Assembly (NCBI GenBank): GCA_045617725.1
Contig: JAZLJD010000026.1
Coordinates: forward strand, 1-35,428
DNA length: 35,428 nt
Direction of reading: 5' to 3'
Origin: JAZLJD01 sp045617725
Lineage (GTDB): Bacteria; Bacillota; Clostridia; Lachnospirales; Lachnospiraceae
This document shows, piece by piece, positions 14,075 through 22,309 of the stretch. Numbering within the stretch: the first letter of the stretch is position 1; every line of letters begins with the position of its first letter. The notes below the pieces were generated by a model, which was not told the origin of the DNA, did not search any database, and worked only from the letters and a program-made list of their open reading frames with translations. Both the position numbers and the translations under genes were made by a program.

Positions 14075-14305
14075 ATGAAGACCGTACTTGTTAACCTTAA
14101 TGAAATGGCCAAGGTTCAGCCCTTTGTCAACACTCTTGCTAAATTTGATTGTGATTTTGATCTTGTATCCGGCAGATACATAGTTGATGCCAAGTCCATC
14201 CTTGGTGTTTACAGTTTGAATCTGTCCAAACCCATTGAACTTGTAATCCACGAGACCGATGCCATTGATGCAATCATGGAAGCAATCGCTCCTTACCTTG
14301 CATAA
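14075..14305 (+). CDS. HPr-family protein lacking the catalytic histidine
   Basis: A 76-aa protein of the HPr (PTS phosphocarrier) fold. The regulatory-serine region is well kept (VDAKSILGVYSLNLSKPIELVI; compare the family's LKSIMGVMSL). The active-site loop, normally IHARPA with the phosphorylated His15, reads NEMAKVQPF and has no histidine. It therefore cannot accept a phosphate from enzyme I in the usual way; a Crh-like regulatory role is possible, since Crh also lacks this histidine. A longer frame from 14006 lacks a ribosome binding site, whereas AGGAGG lies 10 nt before the ATG at 14075. It has its own strong promoter and terminator, so it is monocistronic. Confidence 0.82.
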   Translation: MKTVLVNLNEMAKVQPFVNTLAKFDCDFDLVSGRYIVDAKSILGVYSLNLSKPIELVIHETDAIDAIMEAIAPYLA

Positions 14306-14326
14306 TTAAGCTTAAGTAAGAAAGAA

Positions 14327-14353
14327 AGCAGGACCTCAAGGTTCTGCTTTTTT
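14327..14353 (+). terminator. Terminator of the HPr-like gene
   Basis: AGCAGGACC, loop TCAA and GGTTCTGCT form a 9-bp stem with one G-T pair, followed by six T. It stands 22 bp after the stop and just ahead of the convergent thiI stop at 14359. Confidence 0.88.
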
Positions 14354-14358
14354 ATTGC

Positions 14359-15534
14359 TTATATCTCAATCACACGATCCGTTTCAAGTGCAGTCTTCAC
14401 GAGTTCATCAATCTTCTCAGAGAGATTCGTCTCGTGACGTTTGATGACGTTGAGATTCGGCTTCGTAACAGGATGCTTGGCAACAAAAATGGTACAGCAA
14501 TCCTCGTACGGCTGAATCGAAGTTTCGTAGGTGTCAATCTTCTCGGAAATATCGACGATGTCCTGCTTGTCAAAGGCAATGACGGGACGATATACGGGAA
14601 GCGTACATACTTCGTTGGTTACAAGAAGGCTCTGCATGGTCTGGCTGGCTACCTGACCGATACTCTCGCCCGTAATCAGGCCGTGGCAACCACCGGCAAC
14701 TGCAATTGCCTCCGCAATACGCATCATGTAACGACGCATAATGATGGTCAGTTCCTCGTGCGGGCACTTCTCGTAAATATAAAGCTGAATATCCGTAAAG
14801 TTGATGACGTGAAGCTTCATGGGGCCGCTGTATACACTGACCTTTTTGGCCAGATCCACAACCTTCTGAAGTGCTCTTTCGCTTGTATAAGGAGGTGCAT
14901 GGAAATAAACCGCATCCACCACTACACCACGCTTGGCAATCATATAGCCGGCAACGGGGGAATCAATTCCGCCCGACAGAAGCAGCATGGCCTTGCCTGC
15001 GGTTCCGATGGGCATACCGCCGGGTCCGGGAATCTCCACGGAATACAGATAGATGTGCTCGCGGATCTCCACATGAATCATAACCTCGGGCCTATGCACA
15101 TCAACCTTCGTCTCCGGACACTCTCTTAAGATAATCTCGCCCAGGTCCGCATTCACTTCCATGGATTCTTTCGGATAGTTCTTGCGTGCCCTGCGGGTCT
15201 CAACCTTAAAGGTAATGGGCTTGCCCTGATACTGTGCCTTGACATGCTCTACCACATCGCAGCCCAACTTCTCAAAGCCTTCATCTTCCAAAATGACAAC
15301 CGGACAGATGGCCCAAATGCCGAAAACCTTCTTAAGCGCCTCTACAATTTCATCAAAATCAAATTCCATATTGGCAATGGCAAAAATACGGCCCTGCGTC
15401 TTGGAAACCTTGAAATCTCCGTCGAGATCGCGCAGTGCATTCTTGATGGCGGACATAAGTGCGTCCTCAAAAATGTAGCGGTTCTTGCCTTTCACACCGA
15501 TTTCGGCATACTTAATTAAAAATGCATTGTACAT
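14359..15534 (-). CDS. thiI: tRNA 4-thiouridine synthase ThiI
   Basis: A 391-aa enzyme that adenylates tRNA uridine 8 and inserts sulfur. The order is an N-terminal ferredoxin-like region, a THUMP RNA-binding domain (to about residue 165) and a PP-loop pyrophosphatase domain with SGGIDSPVAGYM, then GESIGQVASQTMQSL and EDCCTIFVAKHP. The last holds the conserved catalytic cysteine region. There is no C-terminal rhodanese domain, as in Bacillus ThiI; there sulfur comes directly from a partner desulfurase, here encoded 12 bp upstream. AGGT precedes the ATG. It is the last gene of the heat-shock superoperon. Confidence 0.95.
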   Translation of the reverse strand: MYNAFLIKYAEIGVKGKNRYIFEDALMSAIKNALRDLDGDFKVSKTQGRIFAIANMEFDFDEIVEALKKVFGIWAICPVVILEDEGFEKLGCDVVEHVKAQYQGKPITFKVETRRARKNYPKESMEVNADLGEIILRECPETKVDVHRPEVMIHVEIREHIYLYSVEIPGPGGMPIGTAGKAMLLLSGGIDSPVAGYMIAKRGVVVDAVYFHAPPYTSERALQKVVDLAKKVSVYSGPMKLHVINFTDIQLYIYEKCPHEELTIIMRRYMMRIAEAIAVAGGCHGLITGESIGQVASQTMQSLLVTNEVCTLPVYRPVIAFDKQDIVDISEKIDTYETSIQPYEDCCTIFVAKHPVTKPNLNVIKRHETNLSEKIDELVKTALETDRVIEI

Positions 15535-15546
15535 AAATTTACCTGT

Positions 15547-16701
15547 CTATTTCCTTGAATAACGTCTGAGCATGGGAATCAGTTCCCTCATGCATTCCAA
15601 AGTGTAGTCTATTTCTTCGTCCGTTGTAAAGATGCTAAATGAAAATCTTATCGTCGATTCCAAAAGCTCCTTCGGAAGCCCGATGGCTGTAAGGGTCGCA
15701 CTTGCTTCCCTTTTGTGCGAGGAGCAGGCACTTCCTGCCGAAACATACACACCCTTGTCCTCGAGCGCATGCAGCAATACCTCGCTACGGACACCGCGGA
15801 CGGATGCCGATACGATATGCGGAGCTGCCGTCTCGCCTTCGCCGCCGTTTACCGAAACCTCGCCGATGCTCAAAAGGCCTTCCATAAAGCGTTCCCTAAG
15901 GCTTCTGAGTCTCGCCGTGTCCTCGGAAAGATTGCGATAGCACATTTCGGACGCCAAAGACAATCCTGCGATGCCGGGGACATTCTCGGTTCCGCTACGC
16001 ATGCCACCCTGCTGACCGCCGCCCAGAAGCTGCGGAATAATGCGTACCTTGTCACGGATATACAAAAAGCCGGTTCCCTTCGGTCCGTGAATCTTGTGAC
16101 CGCTGACACTCATAAGATCGATGTTCATACGGGACGGATAAATCGGAAGCTTGCCAAAGCCCTGCACCGCATCCACATGAAAGAGGATCTCCGGATTGTG
16201 TCGTTTCAGCATGGCACCGATCTCCGCTACGGGCTGAATGGTTCCGATTTCGTTGTTCACGAGCATGACGGAAACCAGAATCGTGTCCTCACGCAGTGCT
16301 GCTTCGACCGATTCTGCCGAAACCACGCCGTTTTTGTCTGTGCCGAGATAGGTAATCTCAAAGCCCTGCTTCTCAAGGTACTGCATGCAGCGCAGTACGG
16401 CAGGATGCTCAATCTTCGTCGTAATGAGGTGCATACCGCGGCGCTTCTGCGCCATCGCACCTCCGATAATGGCCAGATTGTCGCTTTCGGTTCCTCCGGA
16501 GGTAAAAAGGATTTCTTCCTTCTTACACTTTAGTATGGCAGCAAGTTTCTCTTTGGCCTCCCGGACATGGGACTCCGCCGTCACGCCTTTTTGATGCATG
16601 CTGGACGGATTGCCGTAATCGCCCGTCATGAGGCTCGCAACCAGCGTGGCCACCTCGGGAAATGCCTGTGTAGTTGCCGAATTATCTAAATATGCTTCCA
16701 T
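15547..16701 (-). CDS. Cysteine desulfurase (NifS/IscS family), probable ThiI partner
   Basis: A 384-aa PLP enzyme that takes sulfur from cysteine. Landmarks are the start YLDNSATTQAFPEV, NEIGTIQPV, FHVDAVQGFGK (PLP aspartate), SVSGHKIHGPKG (PLP lysine) and the catalytic cysteine loop GSACSSHKRE. The short loop after that cysteine is typical of group II NifS-like enzymes such as Bacillus NifZ, which feeds ThiI. Its position directly before thiI supports the same role. GGAGG sits about 12 nt before the ATG. The rsmE stop lies 6 bp upstream. Confidence 0.94.
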   Translation of the reverse strand: MEAYLDNSATTQAFPEVATLVASLMTGDYGNPSSMHQKGVTAESHVREAKEKLAAILKCKKEEILFTSGGTESDNLAIIGGAMAQKRRGMHLITTKIEHPAVLRCMQYLEKQGFEITYLGTDKNGVVSAESVEAALREDTILVSVMLVNNEIGTIQPVAEIGAMLKRHNPEILFHVDAVQGFGKLPIYPSRMNIDLMSVSGHKIHGPKGTGFLYIRDKVRIIPQLLGGGQQGGMRSGTENVPGIAGLSLASEMCYRNLSEDTARLRSLRERFMEGLLSIGEVSVNGGEGETAAPHIVSASVRGVRSEVLLHALEDKGVYVSAGSACSSHKREASATLTAIGLPKELLESTIRFSFSIFTTDEEIDYTLECMRELIPMLRRYSRK

Positions 16702-16707
16702 CTGCTA

Positions 16708-17463
16708 TCACTCTTCCTCCCGGTCCTCTAAGAGATACAAAAGCCAGGACAGAACCGTCATTCCGGCGGTTTCCGTACGAAGGATTCTGCGTCCCAAGGT
16801 AATGGGATGAGCGCCCTGCTTTTGGGCCTTCTCAATTTCTTCCGGAGCGAAGCCTCCTTCGGGGCCAATAAAAACAGCAATGCTGTCTCCGGGCTTTATC
16901 TCTTCCGTAAACAGTTTTCTTGTGTAATTCATGTCCTCGGCCAGCTCGTAAGGAATCAGCTTCACCGTAAATTCCTGCGCATAGGAAAGGGCTTCGCCAA
17001 AAGACATAATCGGTTCGATTTTTGGAATCTTCCTGCGTTTCGACTGCTTGGCAGCCGCTTCCGCGATGTTCTGCCAACGCTCCACACGGGAACTTTTCTT
17101 TTTGTCCTCAATTTTGACAACGGAGCGTTTCGTTTCCACGGGAATAATCTCCGAGGCTCCGAGTTCCACGGCTTTCTGGATAATCCACTCCATCTTGTCC
17201 GACTTCGGGAGGCCCTGGAAAAGGGCAATCCTGCAGGGTAGCTCCGCATTGACGTCATTTACATACAGTATGTCCAGCGTAACGCCCGCCTCGGTAAACT
17301 CCCGAATCGTGCATTGATACTGAAGCGTCCCGCTTCCGTCGGACACCGCAAGCTCCTCGCCGGGTCTCATGCGAAGAACGTCGCGGATATGGTGAGCATC
17401 CTTGCCGGTTATATAAATCTGATGTTCCGAAACTGCGTCGGAATCTACAAAGAATTCGTACAT
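16708..17463 (-). CDS. rsmE: 16S rRNA m3U1498 methyltransferase RsmE
   Basis: A 251-aa SPOUT-class methyltransferase. It has an N-terminal PUA-like part (GKDAHHIRDVLRMRPGEEL...VSDGSG) and a C-terminal knot with IGPEGGFAPEEIEKA and LGRRILRTETAG for SAM binding. The open frame extends upstream to 17499, but those 12 codons overlap the end of prmA; the ATG at 17463 gives the family N terminus MYEFF and lies 5 bp after the prmA stop. The ribosome binding site is short (AAGG). The order dnaJ-prmA-rsmE is standard in Firmicutes. Confidence 0.93.
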   Translation of the reverse strand: MYEFFVDSDAVSEHQIYITGKDAHHIRDVLRMRPGEELAVSDGSGTLQYQCTIREFTEAGVTLDILYVNDVNAELPCRIALFQGLPKSDKMEWIIQKAVELGASEIIPVETKRSVVKIEDKKKSSRVERWQNIAEAAAKQSKRRKIPKIEPIMSFGEALSYAQEFTVKLIPYELAEDMNYTRKLFTEEIKPGDSIAVFIGPEGGFAPEEIEKAQKQGAHPITLGRRILRTETAGMTVLSWLLYLLEDREEE

Positions 17464-17468
17464 ACGCC

Positions 17469-18437
17469 TTATTTCTTTCTGCCTGTTACGCTGGCCCACT
17501 CGCCCTGATAGGAAATGTCAAGGACCTCAAAGCCGGCCTGTTCCATAGCTTCCTTTACCACCGTGTCCTTGCTGATTTCATCCGTATGGATGATACCCGA
17601 AGTGATATAAATGCCGCCCTTTTTGAGCTGGGAGGTAATCACCGGGGTAAGCGGAACAAGCACATCTGCCAGGATATTGGCCACAACGATGTCATAGCAG
17701 TCATAGCCCACCTCATCCTGCACGCTCTTTGTATCGATGATGTTTCCGATAATCAGCTTAAAGTTCTTCGGGTCCACACCGTTATTCTTAAGATTGTCCT
17801 CGACGGCGGGTACCGCACACGGGTCAAGGTCGGTACCGACTACATCGTGTGCACCGAACATGAGCGAAAGAATACCTAAGATACCGCTTCCGGTACCCAC
17901 ATCCAAAAGGCGGGTTTCCTTCGTTATGTACTTACGCAGCTGGCGGATACAGAGCTGTGTGGTTTCATGCATACCGGTGCCGAATGCGGTTCCGGGATCG
18001 ATATGTAAAACGGGGCCTTCATGTGTAACCGGAGTTTCCTCCCAGGAGGGAATCACGAGAATATCATCAATATAGAACTGGTGGAAATACTGTTTCCAGT
18101 TATTGATCCAGTCGATATCTTCCGTTTCGGATACGGTAATGCTGCCTTCGCCGATATCCATGAAATTCTTAAGGTCCTCAAGTTCCTCTTTGGCACTCTG
18201 AATCATGGAATCGATGTCAAGCTCGCCGCCCTGCTCGATGTAAAAATTGAGGTAAGCAATCCCGTCATCTTCCTCGGCAACCGGCGGAATATCCACAAAC
18301 ATCTGCTCCTTCTCAAGCGGGGACAGAGGAATCTTGTCCTCAATCTGCGCGCCTTCAAAACCGTAGTCGTAAAGCATGGAAATGATAATATCTTCCGCTT
18401 CCGTAATTGTCTTAATTCTGACCTGTGTCCACTTCAT
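17469..18437 (-). CDS. prmA: Ribosomal protein L11 methyltransferase PrmA
   Basis: A 322-aa SAM-dependent enzyme that methylates ribosomal protein L11. It begins MKWTQVRIKTITEAEDIIISM and carries the late core FGTGMHETTQLCIRQL, the SAM loop LLDVGTGSGILGI and the NPxY-like DIVVANILADVLVPL. A start at 18455 is possible, but GGAG 8 nt before the ATG at 18437 and the family N terminus favour the latter. A hairpin terminator lies between it and dnaJ, so expression may fall after dnaJ or depend on readthrough. Confidence 0.94.
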   Translation of the reverse strand: MKWTQVRIKTITEAEDIIISMLYDYGFEGAQIEDKIPLSPLEKEQMFVDIPPVAEEDDGIAYLNFYIEQGGELDIDSMIQSAKEELEDLKNFMDIGEGSITVSETEDIDWINNWKQYFHQFYIDDILVIPSWEETPVTHEGPVLHIDPGTAFGTGMHETTQLCIRQLRKYITKETRLLDVGTGSGILGILSLMFGAHDVVGTDLDPCAVPAVEDNLKNNGVDPKNFKLIIGNIIDTKSVQDEVGYDCYDIVVANILADVLVPLTPVITSQLKKGGIYITSGIIHTDEISKDTVVKEAMEQAGFEVLDISYQGEWASVTGRKK

Positions 18438-18471
18438 TACACGGGCTCCTTTCATGTTTCTCTAACACGGC

Positions 18472-18498
18472 AAAAACGGTGGTACATTACCACCGTTT
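18472..18498 (-). terminator. Hairpin terminator or attenuator overlapping the dnaJ stop codon
   Basis: Minus strand: AAACGGTGGTA, loop ATG, TACCACCGTTT, then more T. The 11-bp stem is perfect and its left arm contains the last dnaJ codons (CGG TGG TAA). Ribosomes finishing dnaJ would cover the stem, which could couple translation to readthrough into prmA. Confidence 0.75.
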
Positions 18499-19647
18499 CT
18501 TTTTCTTACCGTCTCCTTTATCACTTTCACCGGCCTGCTTTTCCTCTGCGCGCTTTACGGCACCTAAGGAATCGCCAGTCATTTCATCAAATTTCTTAAG
18601 TAAATCCTTGGCTTCCTTGCTGAGCTTCTCGGGGGTCTCCACCACGAAGGTGACGTAATGGTCGCCTCGCAGGTTGCGATCTCTCAGGGAAGGAACACCC
18701 TTTCCCTTTAAGCGGACTCTGGTATCCGTCTGTGTGCCCGGTTTCACCGTATAAACCACACGACCGTCCACGGTATCAACCAAAATCTCGCCGCCCAGTG
18801 CTGCCATCGCAAAGGAAATGGGAACCGTCGAGAAGATGTTCATCTCCTGTCTCTGGAAGATCGGATGTCTCTGTACACTTACCTCAACAAGCAGATCTCC
18901 TCTGGGGCCGCCTCCCGTTCCGGGCTCGCCCTTATCACGGATTCTCACGCTCTGCCCGTCATCAATACCGGCGGGAATGGAAACACTGATGGTCTTACGC
19001 GAAGAAATATATCCCGTTCCGCTGCAATCCGGGCATTTGTCTCTTACTACCTTACCGGTGCCGTTACAGTCCGGACAGGTCTGAATGTTACGCATCATGC
19101 CGAACAGGGACTGTGTCGTATAAACCACCTGGCCCTTACCACCGCACTTCGTACAGGTGATGGGGCTGGTTCCGGGACGTGCTCCACTTCCGTTACAGCT
19201 TGTACAGGTATCCTTCAGTGTCAGTTCCAGTTCCTTATCCACACCGAAGACAGCTTCTTCAAAGGTAATACGAACTCTGGCGCGAATATGTGCACCCTGT
19301 CTCGGGCCGCCACGCTGGGAACGATGCCCGCCTCCGAAGAAATCCCCGAATATATCTCCGAAAATATCGGTAAAATCAGCGCCGCTAAAATCAAAACCGC
19401 CGGCACCACCGCCGCTTCCGTCGAAAGCAGCCATACCGAACTGGTCGTACTGACGACGCTTATCGGCATCACTTAACACGGCATAAGCTTCGGAAGCTTC
19501 CTTAAACTTGGCTTCTGCTTCCTTGTCGCCGGGGTTCATATCGGGATGGTACTTTTTGGCCAGCTTACGGTAAGCACTCTTTATGGTCGCGTCGTCGGCG
19601 CTTTTGTCAACACCGAGCACTTCATAATAATCTCTTTTTTCAGCCAT
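18487..19647 (-). CDS. dnaJ: Chaperone DnaJ
   Basis: A 386-aa type I Hsp40 that stimulates DnaK ATPase. The J-domain starts AEKRDYYEVLGVDKSADD and has HPD in KKYHPDMNPGD. A Gly/Phe-rich region follows (GGGAGGFDFSGADF), then four zinc motifs (CTSCNGSG, CTKCGGKG, CPDCNGTG, CPDCSGTG) and the substrate domain. The tail ends KKKKRW. The start codon is immediately preceded by the dispersed repeat. A TTG seven codons upstream would add MRNAGIS from repeat sequence and is rejected because the protein then begins normally at MAEKRDYYEVLG. GGGGAT in the repeat is the only ribosome-binding-like motif. Confidence 0.96.
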   Translation of the reverse strand: MAEKRDYYEVLGVDKSADDATIKSAYRKLAKKYHPDMNPGDKEAEAKFKEASEAYAVLSDADKRRQYDQFGMAAFDGSGGGAGGFDFSGADFTDIFGDIFGDFFGGGHRSQRGGPRQGAHIRARVRITFEEAVFGVDKELELTLKDTCTSCNGSGARPGTSPITCTKCGGKGQVVYTTQSLFGMMRNIQTCPDCNGTGKVVRDKCPDCSGTGYISSRKTISVSIPAGIDDGQSVRIRDKGEPGTGGGPRGDLLVEVSVQRHPIFQRQEMNIFSTVPISFAMAALGGEILVDTVDGRVVYTVKPGTQTDTRVRLKGKGVPSLRDRNLRGDHYVTFVVETPEKLSKEAKDLLKKFDEMTGDSLGAVKRAEEKQAGESDKGDGKKKKRW

Positions 19648-19764
19648 ACTAATCCCCGCATTTCGCAATCCGGTATATTTAGCCCTTCACTGTATTACAG
19701 CGAAACTGCTACGGATTGCGACACAAAGTGTCGCGTGAAAAATGCCTGCATTTTTCACACTACA
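19648..19764 (-). repeat. Dispersed leader repeat, locus 3: single unit before dnaJ
   Basis: On the minus strand it runs from TGTAGTGTGAAAAATGC to GCGGGGATTAGT, then directly into the dnaJ ATG. A GTG 117 bp into the dnaK-dnaJ gap opens the same 23-codon frame as at locus 1 (starts VKNAGIFH, ends FAVIQ, TGA) with AAAGG upstream. From that GTG to the dnaJ ATG is exactly 111 nt, 37 codons. Differences from locus 1 are few and mostly in loops. Confidence 0.92.
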
Positions 19765-19785
19765 GCCTTTCACAATACAGAACCA

Positions 19786-19812
19786 GCCCACAGCGGTATG
19801 ATGGCTGTGGGC
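19786..19812. other. Perfect 9-bp hairpin between dnaK and dnaJ
   Basis: GCCCACAGC, a 9-nt loop, then GCTGTGGGC. No T-run follows on either strand. It could stabilise the dnaK end of a processed transcript or act as a weak terminator; this cannot be told from sequence. Confidence 0.6.
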
Positions 19813-19840
19813 CGCGTTCCTTTATCACAACTTAATCACT

Positions 19841-21718
19841 TTATACCTCACGGTAATCTCCGTCAACAACATTCTCGTCGCCGCCCTGAGCTCCGGATGC
19901 ACCCTGTGCACCGCCTGCAAAGCCGCCCATATCGGGGCCTGCGCCCTGAGCACCCTGCATGCCTTCGTACATCTTGGAGAATACGCCCTGAGCCTTCTCC
20001 ATCATCTTCTCCTGAGCAGCCTTCAGTTCGGAAACCTCGTCCTCGCTCATTTCGCGATCCTTGGTTCTCTCAAGGATTGCCTTAACATTGTCAATCTCAG
20101 CCTGAAGCTCGCTCTTCTCGGAATCGGAAACCTTGTCACCTACCTCGGTCATAGCCTTCTCGGTCTGGAATACCATGGAATCTGCATCGTTACGTGCATC
20201 AATGGCTTCCTTACGCTTCTTATCCTGTGCTGCATACTCAGCAGCTTCCTTTACTGCACGATCGATTTCATCATCGGACATGTTGGAACCTGCAGTGATG
20301 GTGATGTGCTGCTCCTTACCGGTACCAAGATCCTTGGCGGATACATTTACGATACCGTTGGCATCAATATCAAAGGTAACCTCAATCTGAGGGATACCAC
20401 GTCTTGCAGGAGGGATACCGTCAAGACGGAACTGGCCTAAGGATTTATTGTCACGGGCAAACTGACGCTCACCCTGAACTACGTTGATATCAACAGCGGT
20501 CTGGTTATCTGCTGCGGTAGAGAATACCTGGCTCTTCTTGGTAGGAATGGTGGTATTTCTCTCAATCAGTCTGGTTGCTACGCCGCCCATGGTCTCAATG
20601 GAAAGAGAAAGCGGAGTAACATCGAGAAGAAGGATTTCACCTGCACCTGCATCGCCGGCAAGCTTACCGCCCTGAATGGAAGCACCGAGTGCTACACACT
20701 CATCCGGGTTCAGAGACTTGGAAGGCTCCTGACCGGTTAACTGCTTAACCTTGTCCTGAACAGCGGGGATACGGGTAGAACCACCTACCAAAAGTACCTT
20801 GGAAAGCTCGGATGCGGAAAGGCCTGCATCTCTTAATGCGTTCTGTACGGGGATTGCGGTTCTCTCTACAAGGTCATGTGTTAATTCATCGAATTTAGCT
20901 CTGGTTAAGTTTCCGTCAAAGTGCTTGGGACCGGTTGCATCGGAAGCAAGGAACGGAAGATTGATGTTTGTGGTAGTAGCGGAGGAAAGTTCCTTTTTGG
21001 CCTTCTCTGCTGCTTCCTTCATACGCTGAAGAGCAACCTTGTCGCCGGAAAGGTCAATGCCTTCCTGCTTCTTGAACTCAGCGAGGATCCAGTCGATAAT
21101 CTTCTGGTCGAAGTCATCACCACCTAAGTGGGTATCACCGTTGGTTGCCAAAACTTCGATAACACCGTCTCCGATATCGATAATGGAAACATCGAAGGTA
21201 CCGCCACCTAAGTCGTAAACCATGATCTTCTGCTCTTTACCGTTGTCAAGGCCGTATGCAAGTGCTGCTGCCGTAGGCTCGTTGATGATACGCTTTACAT
21301 CAAGACCTGCAATCTTACCTGCATCCTTGGTAGCCTGACGCTGTGCGTCGTTGAAGTAAGCGGGAACCGTAATAACTGCCTCGGTAACCTTCTCACCCAG
21401 ATAGTTCTCAGCATCTGCTTTCAGCTTCTGAAGAATCATAGCGGAAATCTGCTGAGGAGAATACTTCTTGCCGTCGATTGTACGGCCTCTGTCAGTACCC
21501 ATATCTCTCTTGATGGAAGCGATGGTCTTGTCGGCATTGGTTACAGCCTGACGCTTGGCGGGCTCACCTACGAGACGATCTCCATCCTTTGTAAATGCTA
21601 CGATAGAGGGAGTGGTTCTTGCTCCTTCCGTGTTCGTAATAACGGTGGGCTGACCACCTTCCATAACAGCTACGCAGCTGTTTGTTGTACCTAAGTCGAT
21701 ACCAATAATCTTGCTCAT
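19841..21718 (-). CDS. dnaK: Chaperone DnaK (Hsp70)
   Basis: A 625-aa Hsp70. The ATPase domain starts SKIIGIDLGTTNSCVAVMEGG and includes VPAYFNDAQRQATKDAG, MVYDLGGGTFDVSIIDIGDG and the GGSTRIPAVQ motif. The linker and substrate domain follow (DVTPLSLSIETMGGV), then a Gly/Ala/Gln-rich tail ending DGDYREV. The lid is shorter than in E. coli, as in other Firmicutes. AGGAGG lies 7 nt before the ATG. Sits between grpE and dnaJ under HrcA control from the CIRCE at 23380. Confidence 0.98.
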   Translation of the reverse strand: MSKIIGIDLGTTNSCVAVMEGGQPTVITNTEGARTTPSIVAFTKDGDRLVGEPAKRQAVTNADKTIASIKRDMGTDRGRTIDGKKYSPQQISAMILQKLKADAENYLGEKVTEAVITVPAYFNDAQRQATKDAGKIAGLDVKRIINEPTAAALAYGLDNGKEQKIMVYDLGGGTFDVSIIDIGDGVIEVLATNGDTHLGGDDFDQKIIDWILAEFKKQEGIDLSGDKVALQRMKEAAEKAKKELSSATTTNINLPFLASDATGPKHFDGNLTRAKFDELTHDLVERTAIPVQNALRDAGLSASELSKVLLVGGSTRIPAVQDKVKQLTGQEPSKSLNPDECVALGASIQGGKLAGDAGAGEILLLDVTPLSLSIETMGGVATRLIERNTTIPTKKSQVFSTAADNQTAVDINVVQGERQFARDNKSLGQFRLDGIPPARRGIPQIEVTFDIDANGIVNVSAKDLGTGKEQHITITAGSNMSDDEIDRAVKEAAEYAAQDKKRKEAIDARNDADSMVFQTEKAMTEVGDKVSDSEKSELQAEIDNVKAILERTKDREMSEDEVSELKAAQEKMMEKAQGVFSKMYEGMQGAQGAGPDMGGFAGGAQGASGAQGGDENVVDGDYREV

Positions 21719-21732
21719 TTTTAATCCTCCTA

Positions 21733-22296
21733 TTAATTAGCAACTTTCACCATACTGTGTCTTATAACTGTATCGTGGTGCGTGTATCCTTTTTGAAACT
21801 CTTCGACGATTTCGTTGGAACCGAATTGATCATCGTCTATATGCATTACTGCTTCGTGAAGGTTCGGATTGAACTGCTCCCCGACTGCAGGTATTGCTTT
21901 CACATCCATTTTTTCAAACTCTGTCAGGAGTTGCTTGTAAACCATCATCATTCCTGCCGGGAACGGTTCCTTAAGCTGCTCCTCACTCATTCCTGCAAAG
22001 CCTCGCTCGAAATTATCTACAATAGGAAGAATCTTCTCGATAATGCTACGGCATCCGGAATCAAACATTCCTGATTTTTCGCGTTCGGTACGCTTGCGGA
22101 AATTGTCAAACTCTGCCATCTGACGCATTACCTGATCTTCAAGCTCTGCGATGCGCTCTTTGTCTTTATTCTTTTTTTCTTTTTCTTTCTTTTTACTTTT
22201 CTTTTGGTCTTCAGCTTCCGTGGTCGCTGCGGTTTCAGTTGCTTCTGCAGTCTCTTCGGTGCTTACTTCTTCCTGCTTTGTTTCTTCCTGTGCCAA
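21733..22296 (-). CDS. grpE: Nucleotide exchange factor GrpE
   Basis: A 187-aa DnaK nucleotide exchange factor. A low-complexity Glu/Thr/Lys N-terminal tail precedes the long coiled coil (ELEDQVMRQMAEFDNFRKRTEREK) and the beta-domain with PVGEQFNPNLHEAVMHI-like sequence and HSMVKVAN at the end. The frame begins at TTG, about 9 nt after GAGGAT; the next ATG would fall in the coiled coil, so TTG is accepted. It follows hrcA by 13 bp. Confidence 0.95.
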   Translation of the reverse strand: MAQEETKQEEVSTEETAEATETAATTEAEDQKKSKKKEKEKKNKDKERIAELEDQVMRQMAEFDNFRKRTEREKSGMFDSGCRSIIEKILPIVDNFERGFAGMSEEQLKEPFPAGMMMVYKQLLTEFEKMDVKAIPAVGEQFNPNLHEAVMHIDDDQFGSNEIVEEFQKGYTHHDTVIRHSMVKVAN

Positions 22297-22309
22297 TTAC
22301 TTCATCCTC

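Noticed and set aside
15715..16533. 272-aa plus-strand open frame
   Set aside because: Opposite the cysteine desulfurase; low-complexity shadow.
19648..19668. TTG start giving DnaJ an MRNAGIS extension
   Set aside because: Same repeat-derived codons; DnaJ proteins normally begin right at the J-domain as from 19647.
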